Notes: generated by a model not told the origin, from the letters alone. Counted from the stretch's first letter, positions 21,900 to 36,376 are shown. The stretch is 64,000 bases of DNA from Cryptomeria japonica (GCF_030272615.1 NC_081406.1:237067922-237131921); one strand, 5' to 3'. Numbers and translations are program-made.

Positions 21900-23113
21900 A
21901 CCGGATACCTTACATCTAGTCTTCAACAAATTTCTCCTCTGCAAGGGCTCTTCATCTTTTCTGATATGACACAAAGTTCTCCTCATCGTCAACAGTTGTC
22001 CATCCTCTAGATTGTTAATTGATCCTGTGGGGGTTTCTTCTACCAATGTTGTTCTCCCAATGTTTTCTATCTTCTTACATTCAAAGGCACAATGTCCTCC
22101 ACACTTAAAGAAAGTTCCTCTAAACACTCTCTTATCTTGTCTTCTATCATCTTTTCCCAAACTTTCATTCCAGTAGCCATCGGGTTCTCTCCTCCAGTAG
22201 AAATTTTTGTCATCCTTTCAGTATGAATTACCATCTTTTATTACTTCCTTGTCCTTGTTCTGATTTGTACAAGTTCCTCTTCCTTTGGAATATCCTCTTC
22301 CTCCCTGAAATCTTTCTCCAGGAAATATTCCACTTCTATCTCTCTATCTCTACTCATGTCTTTTGTTCAGTGTCTCATCTTCTTTCAGGGCATATTGGTA
22401 AGCTTATTTGACACTCTTCAACTTGATCAAATTTAGTTCATCTTGTATAGATATCTACAATCCATTCAAATATATTGCAACTTGTTCAACCTCATCATTG
22501 ACATGTCTGGATATGATATTTAACTTGTAGAATCCTTTGGTATACTCCTTCACACTAGATTTTTTCTGCTTCAAATTCTGCAACTTCTCAAATAGATTTA
22601 CTTCATAATCATCTGCATAAACTTTTATTTTAACTTGACAACCATCTGCTCCCATGATTTGATCTTCTCTTTACCTCTTCTTTGTCTATCAACTTGCAGA
22701 TGTTCCCACCAAAGAGATGCATGACCTTTCAACCGGGTTCAGGCATATTTCATCTTCTTTTCTTCTGTGGTGTTCTAAAAATCAAAATACTTCTCCATAT
22801 CCAAGATCCAATCCATCAATTCATCTAAATCTAACTTTCCATCATACTCCAATGGGGTAAAATGTGGTTTAGTGATCATCCAACTCAAAACCCTCAAGAA
22901 TATTTCTTCTTCTGGATCGATCGCCGATGGATTTGCTACTTGTTCTGTTGGGGCTTCTTCTTCCTCATCCTCACTCACATCTTCAATATGTTGGCTTCTT
23001 CTCTGGGTTGGCTCAATAGCTTCCTATTGGGTTGCAATTCCTCTCAACATTTCCATCATATCAAGGTCTGCATTCCCACGCGCTCCACCATTCATATTTC
23101 CTCTTTGCACCAT
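21900..23113 (-). pseudogene. G1 gag
   Basis: The ATG at 23113 opens a frame with an acidic stretch (SEDEEEEAPTEQ) and then the retrotransposon gag domain, with LDLDELMDWILDMEKYF and KGHASLWWEHL. A frameshift lies near 22660. After it come VKEYTKGFYKL and, near 22100, a degenerate zinc knuckle with CGGHCAFEC. Many stops interrupt the region 22170-22450. The domain order is that of a chromovirus gag. The copy is non-functional. Confidence 0.8.
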
Positions 23114-23208
23114 CTTCACACCAGTCCTCTACAACTGTAGATCAGATCCACAGTTTATCACCCCACAACAAGATTTTCATGACAACACGATCTTGAGAAT
23201 GAAATCTT

Positions 23209-23220
23209 GCTCTGATACCA
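23209..23220 (-). other. Primer binding site of G1
   Basis: The minus strand reads TGGTATCAGAGC exactly, complementary to the initiator Met-tRNA 3' end. Confidence 0.9.
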
Positions 23221-23225
23221 CTTGG

Positions 23226-23989
23226 TGCAATCACTGGTTAGGAGGGAACTCAAAGAGATCAATCTAGACTGGGCAGCAAGAATAAACATAATAGAAACAA
23301 GAGGATATGATGGAGGCAATGTAGAACTGAATGAATTAGATCATGAAAACTGATTACAGATAACTGGTAACATCCAGGTTACAAGATTCGGCTCACTGGT
23401 CTGCTACATGCATGCTCAATTATAGAATTGGTCAACTTTGGACCTCTAAATCTCAAGGTCTATCTTCTAACTTCTCTGGAATGAATTCTAATGCTCAATT
23501 ACAATGATTTATATGATCCAAGGAGATCTGGTCAGCCCAAAAGGAATCAAATATCAAAGACCAAGATCAAACATGTAAAACCAACAGGTCAGCCTCCGCT
23601 AAAGAGAATCCTCCAGAAAGTCCAAAGGGTGAAGTGTGGATCAAAGGGAAGGTCAGCCACATGCCAAAGAACATTGGAATCAATGATTTGAGGCTCTACA
23701 AGCTATGGAGAGGATTGCTAATAGAAAATAGGTCCAAGCGGCTCCGGTGCCAGAAAACTATCTCAGAATCCAAAATCGGTAACTTGCCAATAAATGATCC
23801 AAATGATCTGCAGTTTAGGGATAAGGAAGATGATCATGTCCTCAAGAAAAATCTAGCTCTGCAATATCTGATGAGCCAATAAAGGAAATACAAAAAGGAA
23901 TGTTGAAACTGCAAGACAGAGAACAAATTGAAAAGGAAATGTTTTTGGTTGATGCAAGATTGCCAAGAACCGGGGATGCTCCTGCATCA
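23226..23989 (-). repeat. 5' LTR of G1 (764 bp)
   Basis: On the plus strand it runs from TGCAATCACTGG to GCATCA. The primer site lies five bases inside it at 23209-23220. It is the partner of 9983-10747. Confidence 0.9.
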
Positions 23990-26319
23990 GAGTGTCTCTT
24001 TCTTTGGATTCTACTTCAACTTTAACCTCCACCTTTTCTAGTTCTACATTCTTCTCTGTATATGTTTTATGGTCAGGGACCAAAGGGTTATCTTCAATAA
24101 TTGGTGGATTCTTAGACATATCTTCTTTTGGGCTTCATGCATCATTTGTTGTATCCTTGTCTGCTACTTCCTCAACTCTAGCCTCTTCTAGATCAACTGT
24201 CTGCACATCATGAACATCAACCTGTACTTCTAGGATAGAGGTATCATCCTATTCCTTTTCTAGATTAACTTCATATTGATTTTCTATCAAAACTTTTTGT
24301 TGAAATTTTCTCTATATCCTTTAATACCTCATTAGTTTTTTCAAACATGATCTTACTCACTCTAGTATTGCTTCTAAACTTATCCTTAGCTAACTTAAGG
24401 ATTCTACCAGTTTATACTTTTGATATCACTGAACATAAATTAGCCAATACATACTCTCTCCATTTTTCTTCTTCTACTTTGGTTGTCTCTCTTCTCATAT
24501 CCAAAACATTATAAAGGCTCTTAGGAATTAAAGACATTAGTTCTATCAAAGCTTTATTATATACATTCATTTACTCTATTGTAGCTTCCTCTAATGTTCT
24601 CTTCCCATCCTCATCAAAAATTTCATACCACTTTGATAGTGGCTTTAAGTTCCCATCCTTAACAACTACTTTCACTATTTGATCTAATGTTATAGAAGGT
24701 ACAATAGTGAACTTACCTATTTTTATTGCCTCATCAAGCTCAAATTTTGGTTTCTTACTAGACCTTGCTCTGTCGGATGGCTTCTCCTTAGTGACTTTGG
24801 TGGCTTTTGGAGCTTTGGCCTTCACCTATTTTACCCAATCATCTAATTAAGTTTCCTCATCATCAACAACCATAAAATCTAACATCTTTCCTCTTCTGCT
24901 CGCTTCAGGATGTCTTGACTGATTGTTTTCATGGCTTAGTTGCAGATTTAGCAGGACCGGATGTGGGAACTTCTCTTCTAGATTGTCTTGGCTTAGGATT
25001 TGTTGTCGGTTTGGACTCCTTCTTCACAATTTGCTCCTTAGAGAGGACATTCCTCTCTTTAGCTTTCTAGATAGCCTTCTTTGATATCCCCATGCTCTCT
25101 ACAAAAGCTTCAACCTCTTTCAAGACCTTCTTCTGAATAACCGGCCTATTGAACTGTCAATGCAATTTTAGGCTCTTCTTTTTATAGGTTTTGAACCTCT
25201 CTTCATTAGGGTCTACCAGCTAGCTCAAAAAATGTTGAGCATACAATTCCAAAAAAAAATCCTCAACTTCATATCCCATTGGCAAAATCCATACTGTCTG
25301 GGGCTCCATCACTTCTATTAAGTATCGATCGGTGTCCACCATAAAGTAGATGGTGTCTACATATTTATCCATAATGGTCTTAGGGATTCTCTCCCTTTCA
25401 TGCATCTCCTGCTAAAAGTTCTTGAAGTAGCCCCATAGATTTGCATTTCAAGCTTTGGAATCACTGGAGCTATATAGATACTCTCGGATCTGTACTCTTA
25501 TAGGTCTATCAAATACCCACTATACCAGACCAACTCTAAGAATCTCATTCTTGAAGTAAAACAATATGCACAAAAGTAGAGTGTCATAATTGAAGGAATG
25601 CTTGTTTTCTTTGATCTTCTTCAAGTTCTTGATGAGCTCACTCTGGAGCAATTCACAAAGATCATATTTATTATTCTCCCTTAACATTTCATATGCAGCA
25701 TATACTATAGTACTGGAGACAGAGTTCATTCATCTGGAGTAGTAGATCTTATAGCCAATCACCATGGATACAAACTGGATGTCATCCTCAATAATTTCAT
25801 CAATAGTAATCGCCCTTTTATCAAATTTTGACCCAGTTGTGTTGGTTACAATGTCATTCTTAGCTGCTTTTAGTGATGGCAGTTGTCTGAATGCACATAA
25901 CCTTGTTATGGCCTGAATCACACCCTTTCTGATCTTATGTGGCTTCTCCAATCATATAAATTCATCATGTACATGACTCAGTATATATCGGATCCATTCC
26001 TATTCGTAAAACATCAAAAACTTCACAAATTATGTCAAACCCTTGCTATCAAGATCCCAAAATTCAGGTTTCAACATCTAACTTCCATCGGAGAACCGGT
26101 TATTGTATAGATTTAGGATCTAAGAACTTCCCAATTCTTCAATCAGACAATGTGTGTAAACCCTTATATGTCTTCATTGTGCATATATTCATAGGGCACT
26201 GATGAGAATGCACTCTTTGGATCATCTTCCATTGAAATGAATAGATGATTTTTGAAGTTGGGATGAGCATGCTTAGTGATATTGACAACCAAAGGGGTAG
26301 TGGTACCAGATGCAGCCAT
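23990..26319 (-). pseudogene. Copy D ORF2, diverged homologue, truncated
   Basis: The ATG at 26319 begins MAASGTTTPLVVNITKHAHP, parallel to the starts in B and C. Conserved blocks in the same order are IQFVSMVIGYK, YEMLRENNKYDLCELL, ELIKNLKKIKENK and QTVWILPMGYEVEDFFLELYA. Matching blocks in B and C are about one-third identical by eye. Multiple stops are present; the G1 LTR ends it at 23989/23990 within an acidic Glu/Val/Lys segment. Confidence 0.65.
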
Positions 26320-26829
26320 TCTTGCAAATTCAAATTTCAAACTTCAACTGAAAGAGGGTTTTCCCTGATAAATACCTTTTATACCAGATTAGGTTTTCCC
26401 ACCAAATCGCTTCAGAAATCAATAGCACTTGATTTCACCTGATAGCCTTCTTCACAGAGCTCTCCAAACTTCTTCTCTTCAATCCCAAGGTGAGAAATGA
26501 AGTGAAAAAACCATCTTTTATCCTTCGCATACCTAATCTTTCATTGTAATAAATGCACTTTGCCCTAATTCTTTCAGATACTCTGTATATGTCAGGTATT
26601 CTTCTCCAGATCTTCAAATCGGCTCAAATTATTCAGAAGATCCATCAAGAACATTTGCAACCATCATATACGCCTCTCCAACCTGTTAGAATCAAGTACA
26701 ATCCCAAACAAGGGGTTTTTGAAATCTTCATGATAGCTTCCCCTAAGGCCGGATGCCTAGGTTCAGTTATCGGATGTAGTTCCAGCACCAGAATCAGGTG
26801 TGGACCCACTTCCTTCCTGTGAATCACTC

Positions 26830-27935
26830 TTCTTAACCTATGTCTTCTTCATCTGATCTCTAATCTCTTCAACCTTTTATTTACCCTTCTAATCTGGCTC
26901 CACATTATTGTTCTTGACTTTTAGACCTCTCCTATTCATATTTTTGCTTTTGCAATACTTAGTAATGTGACCAGATTTGTTGCAAGCATAGCAAACAATA
27001 TTTCCTTGCATAGGTCTGAAATTCATCTAATTTTATCTAGATCTATACTGATTAGCAACATGTCCAAACATACCACATGCATAACATCAAACATTTCTTC
27101 TATTTGGAAATTTATTCATCATAGTTCTAAATACATTTTCCTTGTGACCATATTTATTGCATTTGAAACATTGACTAGTAAAAGATGGACCATCATTGTT
27201 CAGTATATTTCCACATTAACTAGCCATATGACCAAACTTATTGCAAACAAAGTAGTTACTATTGACTTTATGAGCATTAGGTTGCCTTACCAGAGGTCTT
27301 CTTGATTTGTTCTTCTGCTATGCTAATTTGGAGCTTTCGCCTTTCTCAAATCCAAGACCTTGTGTATCATTAGGATTCTGTTGATTTGCAAGCATCTCAT
27401 CTAGCCTGGCTGAACTGGTCTAGAACTTCTCCTTATATTCATTTGTTGCATCAAGATCAAATTTGAGAAGGAGGACCTACTTTCCTAGAGCTTCCTCATG
27501 TTCTTTAGCATCTTGTAGGTCATTCTTCAATTGTCCATTCTCATCCTCAAGTCTGCAACATTCTTCAGATTTGTCTTTCAAGAATTGAGCAAGTTTTTCT
27601 TCCTTTTTCTTCCTTTCTTCAATCTCATCACAATGGATTCCATATCATTTTTCTGGACTGCATTAGCTCTAACAAGTCTTTCACACTCTTCTATCTTTTC
27701 CTTCAGGGTTTCTTCATCAATGCTTTGACTTTCTTTCTCCTTCAGCTTATCAACAAGTTCCTTTCTCTTCTCCCTTGACTTGTTCAACTGATATTTCAAT
27801 GACTCAATGAAGTTCTCAATATCCTTAAAGTTTTCTTTCACTTATCAGACCTCAGCTCGTGCTTGATCAAGATCTTCAAGTTCAACAAGAAGTTGTTGTC
27901 TCAAATTACCATAATCTATTGATTCTCCTTCTCAG
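26830..27935 (-). pseudogene. Copy D gag: coiled coil and zinc knuckles
   Basis: A heptad-rich part at 27578-27841 (LKEKIEECERLVRANAVQ and similar) precedes a group of CCHC knuckles at 26945-27240: CFKCNKYGHKEN, CYACGMFGHVANQ and CYACNKSGHITKYC. Stops and frameshifts are frequent and the start codon is unclear. Order and content match gag of A-C, though sequence similarity is moderate. Confidence 0.65.
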
Positions 27936-27973
27936 ATCCTCCTCAAGTTGTTAGGCTTCTTCCGAGGAACTAG

Positions 27974-27985
27974 GCTCTAATACCA
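27974..27985 (-). other. Primer binding site of copy D
   Basis: The minus strand reads TGGTATTAGAGC, one mismatch from the initiator Met-tRNA type, two bases inside the LTR. Confidence 0.8.
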
Positions 27986-27987
27986 AT

Positions 27988-29105
27988 TGTTGGATTAGGT
28001 GGGGTAGGGTGAATAAGTATTCTACAATATTTAACTTTGTTAACCTGATCTTTACACCACTTAATGCATATGAAGAAAAGTAAAATGTAGAAACACAAAG
28101 CAAAAATCACCAACGCCATAACACCCAAATTTTTACCTAGAAACCTGGTTAAGAGAAAAACCGCGATGAGATTATAACCCACAAAATTAATATACTTTGC
28201 TAAAAGTATAAAAATATTACATAATGGGAATGCACATGCATTCAGACACACTGCCTAGAGCTCACTGCTCAATTACAATAAGGGCTACAACCCCGGAAGG
28301 CTCACTAAATTACAAATGTTTATTGGAGATTACAATGAGATTTAAACTATATAATAGCATCAGCAAATGCCTGAGTATAGTTCTAGTTAAGCACAAAACA
28401 CATATTCTTACTATGCTCTGCAACACTACTTTGTTATGATATTTTCTATTGTCCTGAAGCTCAAATCTTCATCTTGCGCACATGAAACTACGCATAATCA
28501 CTCATACACACTTCACACATAATCGTCGATCTCAAAAATGATCACATAAACTTGTATTAGATATCCGCATAACCAATTTAGGAATTCATGTTGGCTTCAA
28601 GAACATGTCACAAAAGATGAAACGTGTACACAATTAGGCTCAATCCGATCAAAACCAATCATACAGAGCAAAACAAATTATCCACACTCTTCCCACATGT
28701 CGGCTGGTCATCCTCAAACACACAAATAAATGCCAAAATCAGTCTGCAAGATCCGCATAGTGAATTTCCACATGCTACAGTTGATAAACACTCTTCTCAT
28801 CAAAAATAATCTACTGGATCTTCCAACTTACTCAAAACTTACCACCGGAGGCCACAAACCTAGAATAAATCATATTGCATGTTCACGATACATCTCCGAG
28901 ATCCACAACACAAAATATTCAACCGAAATGATCCACCAATCGAAACATTGTATACTCTGTCAGATACATTGTTCTTCTCACTGGACCACACCAATACTCA
29001 ATCAATCTTCCGGAATGGTCAAAACATGAACTATGGATGTCATATCTAATATGAGTTGCCATCAATGACAACATCTCAACACACATGCAGTGTCTCTTGC
29101 CAACA
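27988..29105 (-). repeat. LTR of copy D (1118 bp)
   Basis: On the plus strand it runs from TGTTGGATTAGG to CTTGCCAACA. It keeps the CTGCCTAGAGCTCACTGCTC block near 28250-28272, but the G-tract hairpin is degenerate. The right side is followed directly by ATCTCCCCCTTT, a polypurine tract on the minus strand. Confidence 0.8.
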
Positions 29106-29170
29106 ATCTCCCCCTTTAATTCATCATCTAAGGTATCTTGGCTTTGGTTGTCTCCATCATAAAAGAAGAA
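29106..29170 (-). mobile_element. Remnant of the 3' internal end of another gag-only element
   Basis: Directly beyond the copy D LTR the plus strand reads ATCTCCCCCTTT and then TTGGCTTTGGTTGTC. This resembles the polypurine-tract side of copy B's 3' end (13141-13320). The remnant fades near 29170. Confidence 0.5.
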
Positions 29171-30732
29171 TTTTTTTAAGGTTTTAATTTGAACAATTTA
29201 TATGAAAGAAGAGATTTTCAATAATATGAATTTTATTCTCACATATCCTACAAAAATACACTTGAAGTGTGATCAAGTTTCTTCCCTTTAAATTTGGAAA
29301 TGAATATAAAAGTAATACTTTAAATATTCTTAAGTGGGAAGCACTAAGTTTATTTTTAAGCTGATAGGCTTTAGTGCGGGATTTTTCCCAGGAAAGTGTC
29401 AGCCTTCTGGCACCAATGATGGTGGAGGGTTGTTTTCGTCAGTCTTCTACTGTCGTCAATGGTGGAGGGTTGTTTCCATGAGCGGGTGAGTCTTCTGATG
29501 GTGATGACGGTGGAGGGTTGTTTTCGTCAACCTTCTGACGACCGCTAAGTTTTTCAGGCGACCGAGGTTTCAAAGATATTTCTTGCTTGTTGATATCGAC
29601 TGTCACATGTGTTATCGCCTACACATATCTCGAGAAAACCACCCAACCCTAATGTGAGGCCTTATGTTTTGGTTTCCGTTTGTGATTTCCATCTACATAA
29701 TTTTTTATTATTTGAGTTTTCAGTTCGTTAGGGTTTCATTGGGTGGTTGTGTGCGGCGATCACTAAGTAGACAGTTTTGGTGTGGTTGGATTCTTATTGC
29801 TGCAATTTTTTGATTTCCTTCACCTACGGATCATCTACAAGTTTTCAGTTAGGTTTCATTTACTGCCTACAAAGCGTTTGGTGAAGGTATTACAGCGGGT
29901 GGAGGTTTGATATTCTCAACGCCTTCAAATCTTTGCTATTGTTAAACAAATTTGTAGTGGTTAGGTTTTGTTTTCCTATTCCTCTGCAATTTTCTTTCAA
30001 GGCGGGTATAATAATTTATAAACCTCTGCAATTTTGTTTTGAGATAATCCATTAGGGTTTTCAAGATTTCAGTAGGGTTTTCTAGCTTTTGGGCTCAGTC
30101 ATGTTGCATGTCATTATTCATTTGCATTAGGGTTTTCTAGCTAATTTTTTCTAGGTTTTCTACCTTGGTTTCTTTTTCCCGGCCACTAAGTAGTACTTTA
30201 CTCAAACACAATCTGCTCGCACTTTCTCTCTAAAAAAAATGAATGAACTGATTTGCATACAAACTGCAACCTATGTCGTTATTCCTTTGCAAGGGTTCTC
30301 TAGCTAATTTAATCATTTGCATTAGGGTTTTCTGTGGGCTTTTGCCCGGGAAAGTGTTTCGAGATAACCCATTAGGGTTTTTGTGCTTTCATTAGGGTTT
30401 TCTGCCTTTTAGGCTCAATCATGTTGCACATCGTTATTCATTTACATTAGGGTTTTGTAGAAAATTTGATCATTTACATTAGGGTTTTGTAGCAAATTTG
30501 ATCATTTACATTAGGGTTTTCTAGGTTTTCTACCTTGTTTTATTCTTCCCATCCACTAAACAGTGCTTTATTCAAACGCAATCCCTCATAATCTCTCTCT
30601 GAAGAAAATGAATGAAAGGATAAGCACAGTATTGTTGACTATATAAAACACAACCAATAAATATATATACCATTAATTATATCATTGTTAGGAGTCTTAC
30701 TAAGTCTACTTCTCTATGAAGGTTCAACCAGA
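29171..30732. repeat. Non-coding stretch with small tandem repeats and a telo-box cluster
   Basis: No coding sequence is seen. At 29420-29520 a 20-base segment, GGTGGAGGGTTGTTTTCGTC, recurs three times with variation. Between about 29730 and 30530 the motif TTAGGGTTT (reverse complement AAACCCTAA, the plant telo-box) occurs about ten times, partly within an imperfect duplication (30041-30257 and 30360-30630). Confidence 0.6.
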
Positions 30733-31131
30733 ATGGTGAGGTCAGAAATTGAACATGGTTTCAGAATGAATAGACCAGTCCAAGAAAAAGAGGATGTCAG
30801 CAGTGCCTTGAAGAAACTTTTGGAAGAAAGCAACAGGATAAAGCAAAGCCTAAGAAGGAAACTAAATGACCTAGAACATAGGATGGCCCGACAGACTGAA
30901 TCCCCACCTCATATTGCTGACAGTCCTCTTGTCTCCATTCCTAATCTGAAGGATCATGATCATGACATTGAGGATATAACTATCTGTTCACTTCCTATAC
31001 CCACTATAGAAGAGTTAATTGATCTAGAAGTTGTTTTTGAGCTTGGTGAGAAGATCCTTAAGTGGAATGATAATCCTGATGAGTGGGTTGCATGGGTGGA
31101 TGATAGTTACAGTTGTTTTGGTAGGGGTTGA
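30733..31131 (+). CDS. Unknown ORF, 132 codons, coiled coil and acidic C-terminus
   Basis: I do not recognise it. The ATG at 30733 begins MVRSEIEHGFRMNRPVQEKE. Residues about 20-60 (SALKKLLEESNRIKQSLRRK) are predicted helical coiled coil; the second half is acidic with LPIPTIEELIDLEVVFELG. It ends in GRG and a TGA. Its last 70 bases are duplicated downstream at 31227, where the frame is not kept. It lies upstream of the Helitron-type genes on the same strand and could be a captured host-gene piece, but nothing proves expression. Confidence 0.3.
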   Translation: MVRSEIEHGFRMNRPVQEKEDVSSALKKLLEESNRIKQSLRRKLNDLEHRMARQTESPPHIADSPLVSIPNLKDHDHDIEDITICSLPIPTIEELIDLEVVFELGEKILKWNDNPDEWVAWVDDSYSCFGRG

Positions 31132-31390
31132 TGGGTTTACTTCTTATTTTGATCATATTTTGATGTTTTAACCAATCTTGAAACTCTTCGTAGTTGTTTT
31201 TGATATATACAACTAATAGATCGGTGTGGAATGATAATCTTGATGGGTGGGTTGCATGGGTGGATGATAGTTACAGTTTTTTTGGCAGGGATTGATAGGT
31301 TTACTTCTTATTTTGATCATATTTTGATGTTTTAAGTAATCTTGATACTCTCTGTAGTTGTTTTTGCTATATACAATTGATAGATCAGTA
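31063..31390 (+). repeat. Tandem duplication, period 164 bp
   Basis: The segment starting TGGAATGATAATCCTGATG at 31063 recurs at 31227 with few changes. The copies run through the end of the small ORF into non-coding DNA. Confidence 0.85.
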
Positions 31391-31439
31391 CTGTGATGTT
31401 CTTGCTTGGTGTACCTATTATAATTAATATAAAATATAT

Positions 31440-31940
31440 ATATATAGGCCAATGTGTTGTGGGTCTTGTGCTTTGCTCTCTTGTGTACAAGCTTCAATTC
31501 TACAGAAATAAGAAAACACAGTATTTTAGATTGGACTGTTGTATGTTTATATAAGGCAATATGTTGTGGGTCTTAGACTTTGCTTTAGAATGTTTTTATT
31601 ACAATGTTGCATTGTATGTTTTGCAGCCATTGTTGACATTATTTTTTACTTATGCAAGAAAAGGAAAGCACAGTATTGTAGACTATATATATATATGAAT
31701 GTTGTTATTACAATATAGCATTATATACTTTCCAGCCACTGTTGTCATTATTTTTGCTTCTACATGTATAGGAAAGCACAGTATTGTAGATTGTATAAAA
31801 CTGAACAAATAATGGTGTTATTACAATGTTGAATTGTATGTTTTGTAGCCACTGTTGACATTATTTTGGATTATACAGGAATAGGAAAGCATGGTATTGT
31901 AGACTATATAAAACCCAACCAATATATATATATAGCAATT
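31440..31940 (+). repeat. Degenerate repeats of about 110-130 bp
   Basis: Blocks containing GCAATGTGTTGTGGGTCTT, TTACAATGTTGCATTGTATG and GGAAAGCACAGTATTGTAGA recur at least four times; another copy is at 32820-32955. Confidence 0.7.
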
Positions 31941-31964
31941 GGATGACTATGAAAACGAACAAAA

Positions 31965-34314
<2,350 letters not shown>

Positions 34315-35847
34315 TTGGTTGCCTTCTACATGACTATAATTATACTCAGTCTAGAGGTCAAAAAAAGTAACTGTGAATTCTTTGGCAAACGAGCATACCT
34401 ATTCATAGAAAAAGAACTGGAAATGCTAGGCCAGGAAACTCCTTCATCCTCTAAATGTTCCCTTCAGTTTGGTATTGCACTGCCATCTCCACAAAATAGC
34501 GCCTCTGATAACATAATCCCTATAAAAAATTTAAATCCCTACCAAAACAAATGGACCATCAAGGGAAAGCTAACAAACAGACGTCAAATACATCAATACA
34601 GTTCAGCTACTCGGAATGGGCAAGTTTTTAGCTTTGACATTGTAGACAATGAAGGTTGTGAGGTTAGGGTCACATGTTTTGATCATATTGATGAGTTGCA
34701 TTACCATCATGTTGAGGTGGGCGCTCACTATGTCATTTCAAAGGGCTCCATAAAGGAAGCAAACACAAAATACAATAAATTAAACAGCCATCTGGAGATC
34801 TTCTTATCTGATGCTTCAATATTAAAACACTGCACACATGATGTTGGCCTTGCTCAAGATCACTCCCCTTTGATCCCTATTAGTGAAGGGGTTTAGTTGA
34901 CTAATAATATATTGGTTGACATCATTGGTGTTGTTGTATATGTTGGCAATGTCATTGTAGTCCATAGAAAGGATGGCACTCAAACTAAGAAGAGAATTGT
35001 AAAAATTAACAATATGTCAGCTTCCATAATTGATGTCAATCTATGGGGGCCAACATCATAACAAACAGGCCATGACTTAAAGAATGTGATTAAACCTGAT
35101 ACAGTTGTTATCCTTGATGTGCGTAGTGCTCGTGTAGGCTATTTCAATGGTAAAGTTGTCAATATGGCATCTTCAACAATAGTAAATATTAACCATGCTT
35201 TCCCAGAGGTAGAAACCCTCACACTGAGAGCCCATGTACCATTGCATCCTCATGCATTATCTTCAGGATGCACTCAAATTGATGGAAGATATAGCAGAAT
35301 GACTATTGCATCAATACTTGAACGCATGAGTGCTAAACAAGAAATAATTGAAACCACTATAGTCACTCTTCTTAGATTTATAAACATCAAAGATGATATC
35401 TTCTATTACACAGCTTGTCCACTAACAGTTAATGGTAAAGAGTGCAAGAAAAAATGCACTCAGGTAAGTGACGTCTCATGGGTCTGCCCTAGATGTCAAG
35501 TAAGCGTGTCTAAATGCAATTACAAATACCTTTTACCAATGAAACTGCAAGATGCAATAGGAACTCTTTGGGCAATTGCTTTTGATGAGGTGGGAGCAGA
35601 TTTAATTAAAAAAACTGCAAAAGACCTTTACATGCTCCAATACGATATGGCCACAACACAAACACCTCGGTTTGTGATTAATATAGTTGTTTCAGATACC
35701 TACGCATTTACTTTGTTGATCTCTACTGACACATACAACTCTGAGCACAAGTTGAAGGTTGTAATAAACAAAGTGTGCAAGCTAGATTATGAAGCTGAGT
35801 GTGTTTCTTTGCTTGCAGAGATCGCTCGCCTCTCTGCACGACCTTAG
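34315..35847 (+). pseudogene. RPA70-like single-strand DNA-binding protein (Helitron-associated)
   Basis: One frame of about 510 codons, broken by a TAG at 34894 and a TAA at 35059. The first part holds OB fold DBD-A (WTIKGKLTNRRQIHQY, VFSFDIVDNEGCEVRVTCF, GAHYVISKGSIKEA). The second holds the DBD-B continuation (LVDIIGVVVYVG, TVVILDVRSARVGYFNGK). The third holds DBD-C with its zinc finger (YTACPLTVNGKECKKKC, then WVCPRC). The N-terminal 70N domain of cellular RPA1 is missing, as is common in Helitron RPAs. In a Helitron it would coat single strands during rolling-circle transfer; that role is inferred. The start is uncertain; an internal ATG at about 34421 fits as well. Confidence 0.85.
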
Positions 35848-36335
35848 CACCTTGTTCCGCCCCTCGGCTGTTTAAACTACTTTATTCTGATATATGCCTT
35901 GTTGTGAAAACTCTTTCACATTTTTGACATATTTACTATCCATACGATCCACCAACTTTTTTGATATTTCTATCACAAACATTACAATCATAGATAGATA
36001 ATACATTCCTGCAAAGTTTTGAAGACATTAAGGGCATCGCCTACCACTTGTTGTTCTAATGACGTTTATTTAATAGTTTCTTAACTATATATTTTTTTCG
36101 TCCTATACGCTTATCAAAAATCAGCTCATTCATGTTTTGACTGCACCTTTGTTTGTATGTTTTCATATGTCTATGTCCATACATGATTGCTCCTCCTTTA
36201 TATCTTTCTCTGTCCTTTTATGAATTTCATGTCTTTCTGAATAATCGTTTTGTGGAAAACAAGTCCGCCTTTGTTTATATGTCTCCATTTGTGTATGTGC
36301 ATATATTTTAGGTCTTCATTTAAAATGGCTCTGTG

Positions 36336-36376
<41 letters not shown>

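Larger units (their letters stand above)
9983..23989 (-). mobile_element. Ty3/gypsy chromovirus G1, both LTRs present, with nested insertions
   Basis: Two near-identical LTRs (9983-10747 and 23226-23989) flank a minus-strand gag, protease, RT, RNase H, integrase, chromodomain series: the Metaviridae order with the chromovirus C-terminus. Removing copy B with its duplication and the solo LTR leaves about 6.2 kb, a usual chromovirus size. I see no target duplication: the left flank is the LTR end of copy A and the right flank is copy D. G1 splits copy D, so it is younger than D. Confidence 0.9.
23990..29105 (-). mobile_element. Gag-only LTR element, copy D, diverged and truncated by G1
   Basis: LTR 29105-27988, primer site 27974-27985, gag, then ORF2 running to 23990, where the G1 5' LTR cuts it. 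The 3' part of ORF2 and the 3' LTR are missing; the sequence left of G1 is copy A, not copy D. ORF2 is clearly related to A-C but much more distant, so D represents another subfamily. Confidence 0.8.

Noticed and set aside
29730-30540. Interstitial telomere
   Set aside because: The TTAGGGTTT motifs are scattered with irregular spacers, not in tandem.
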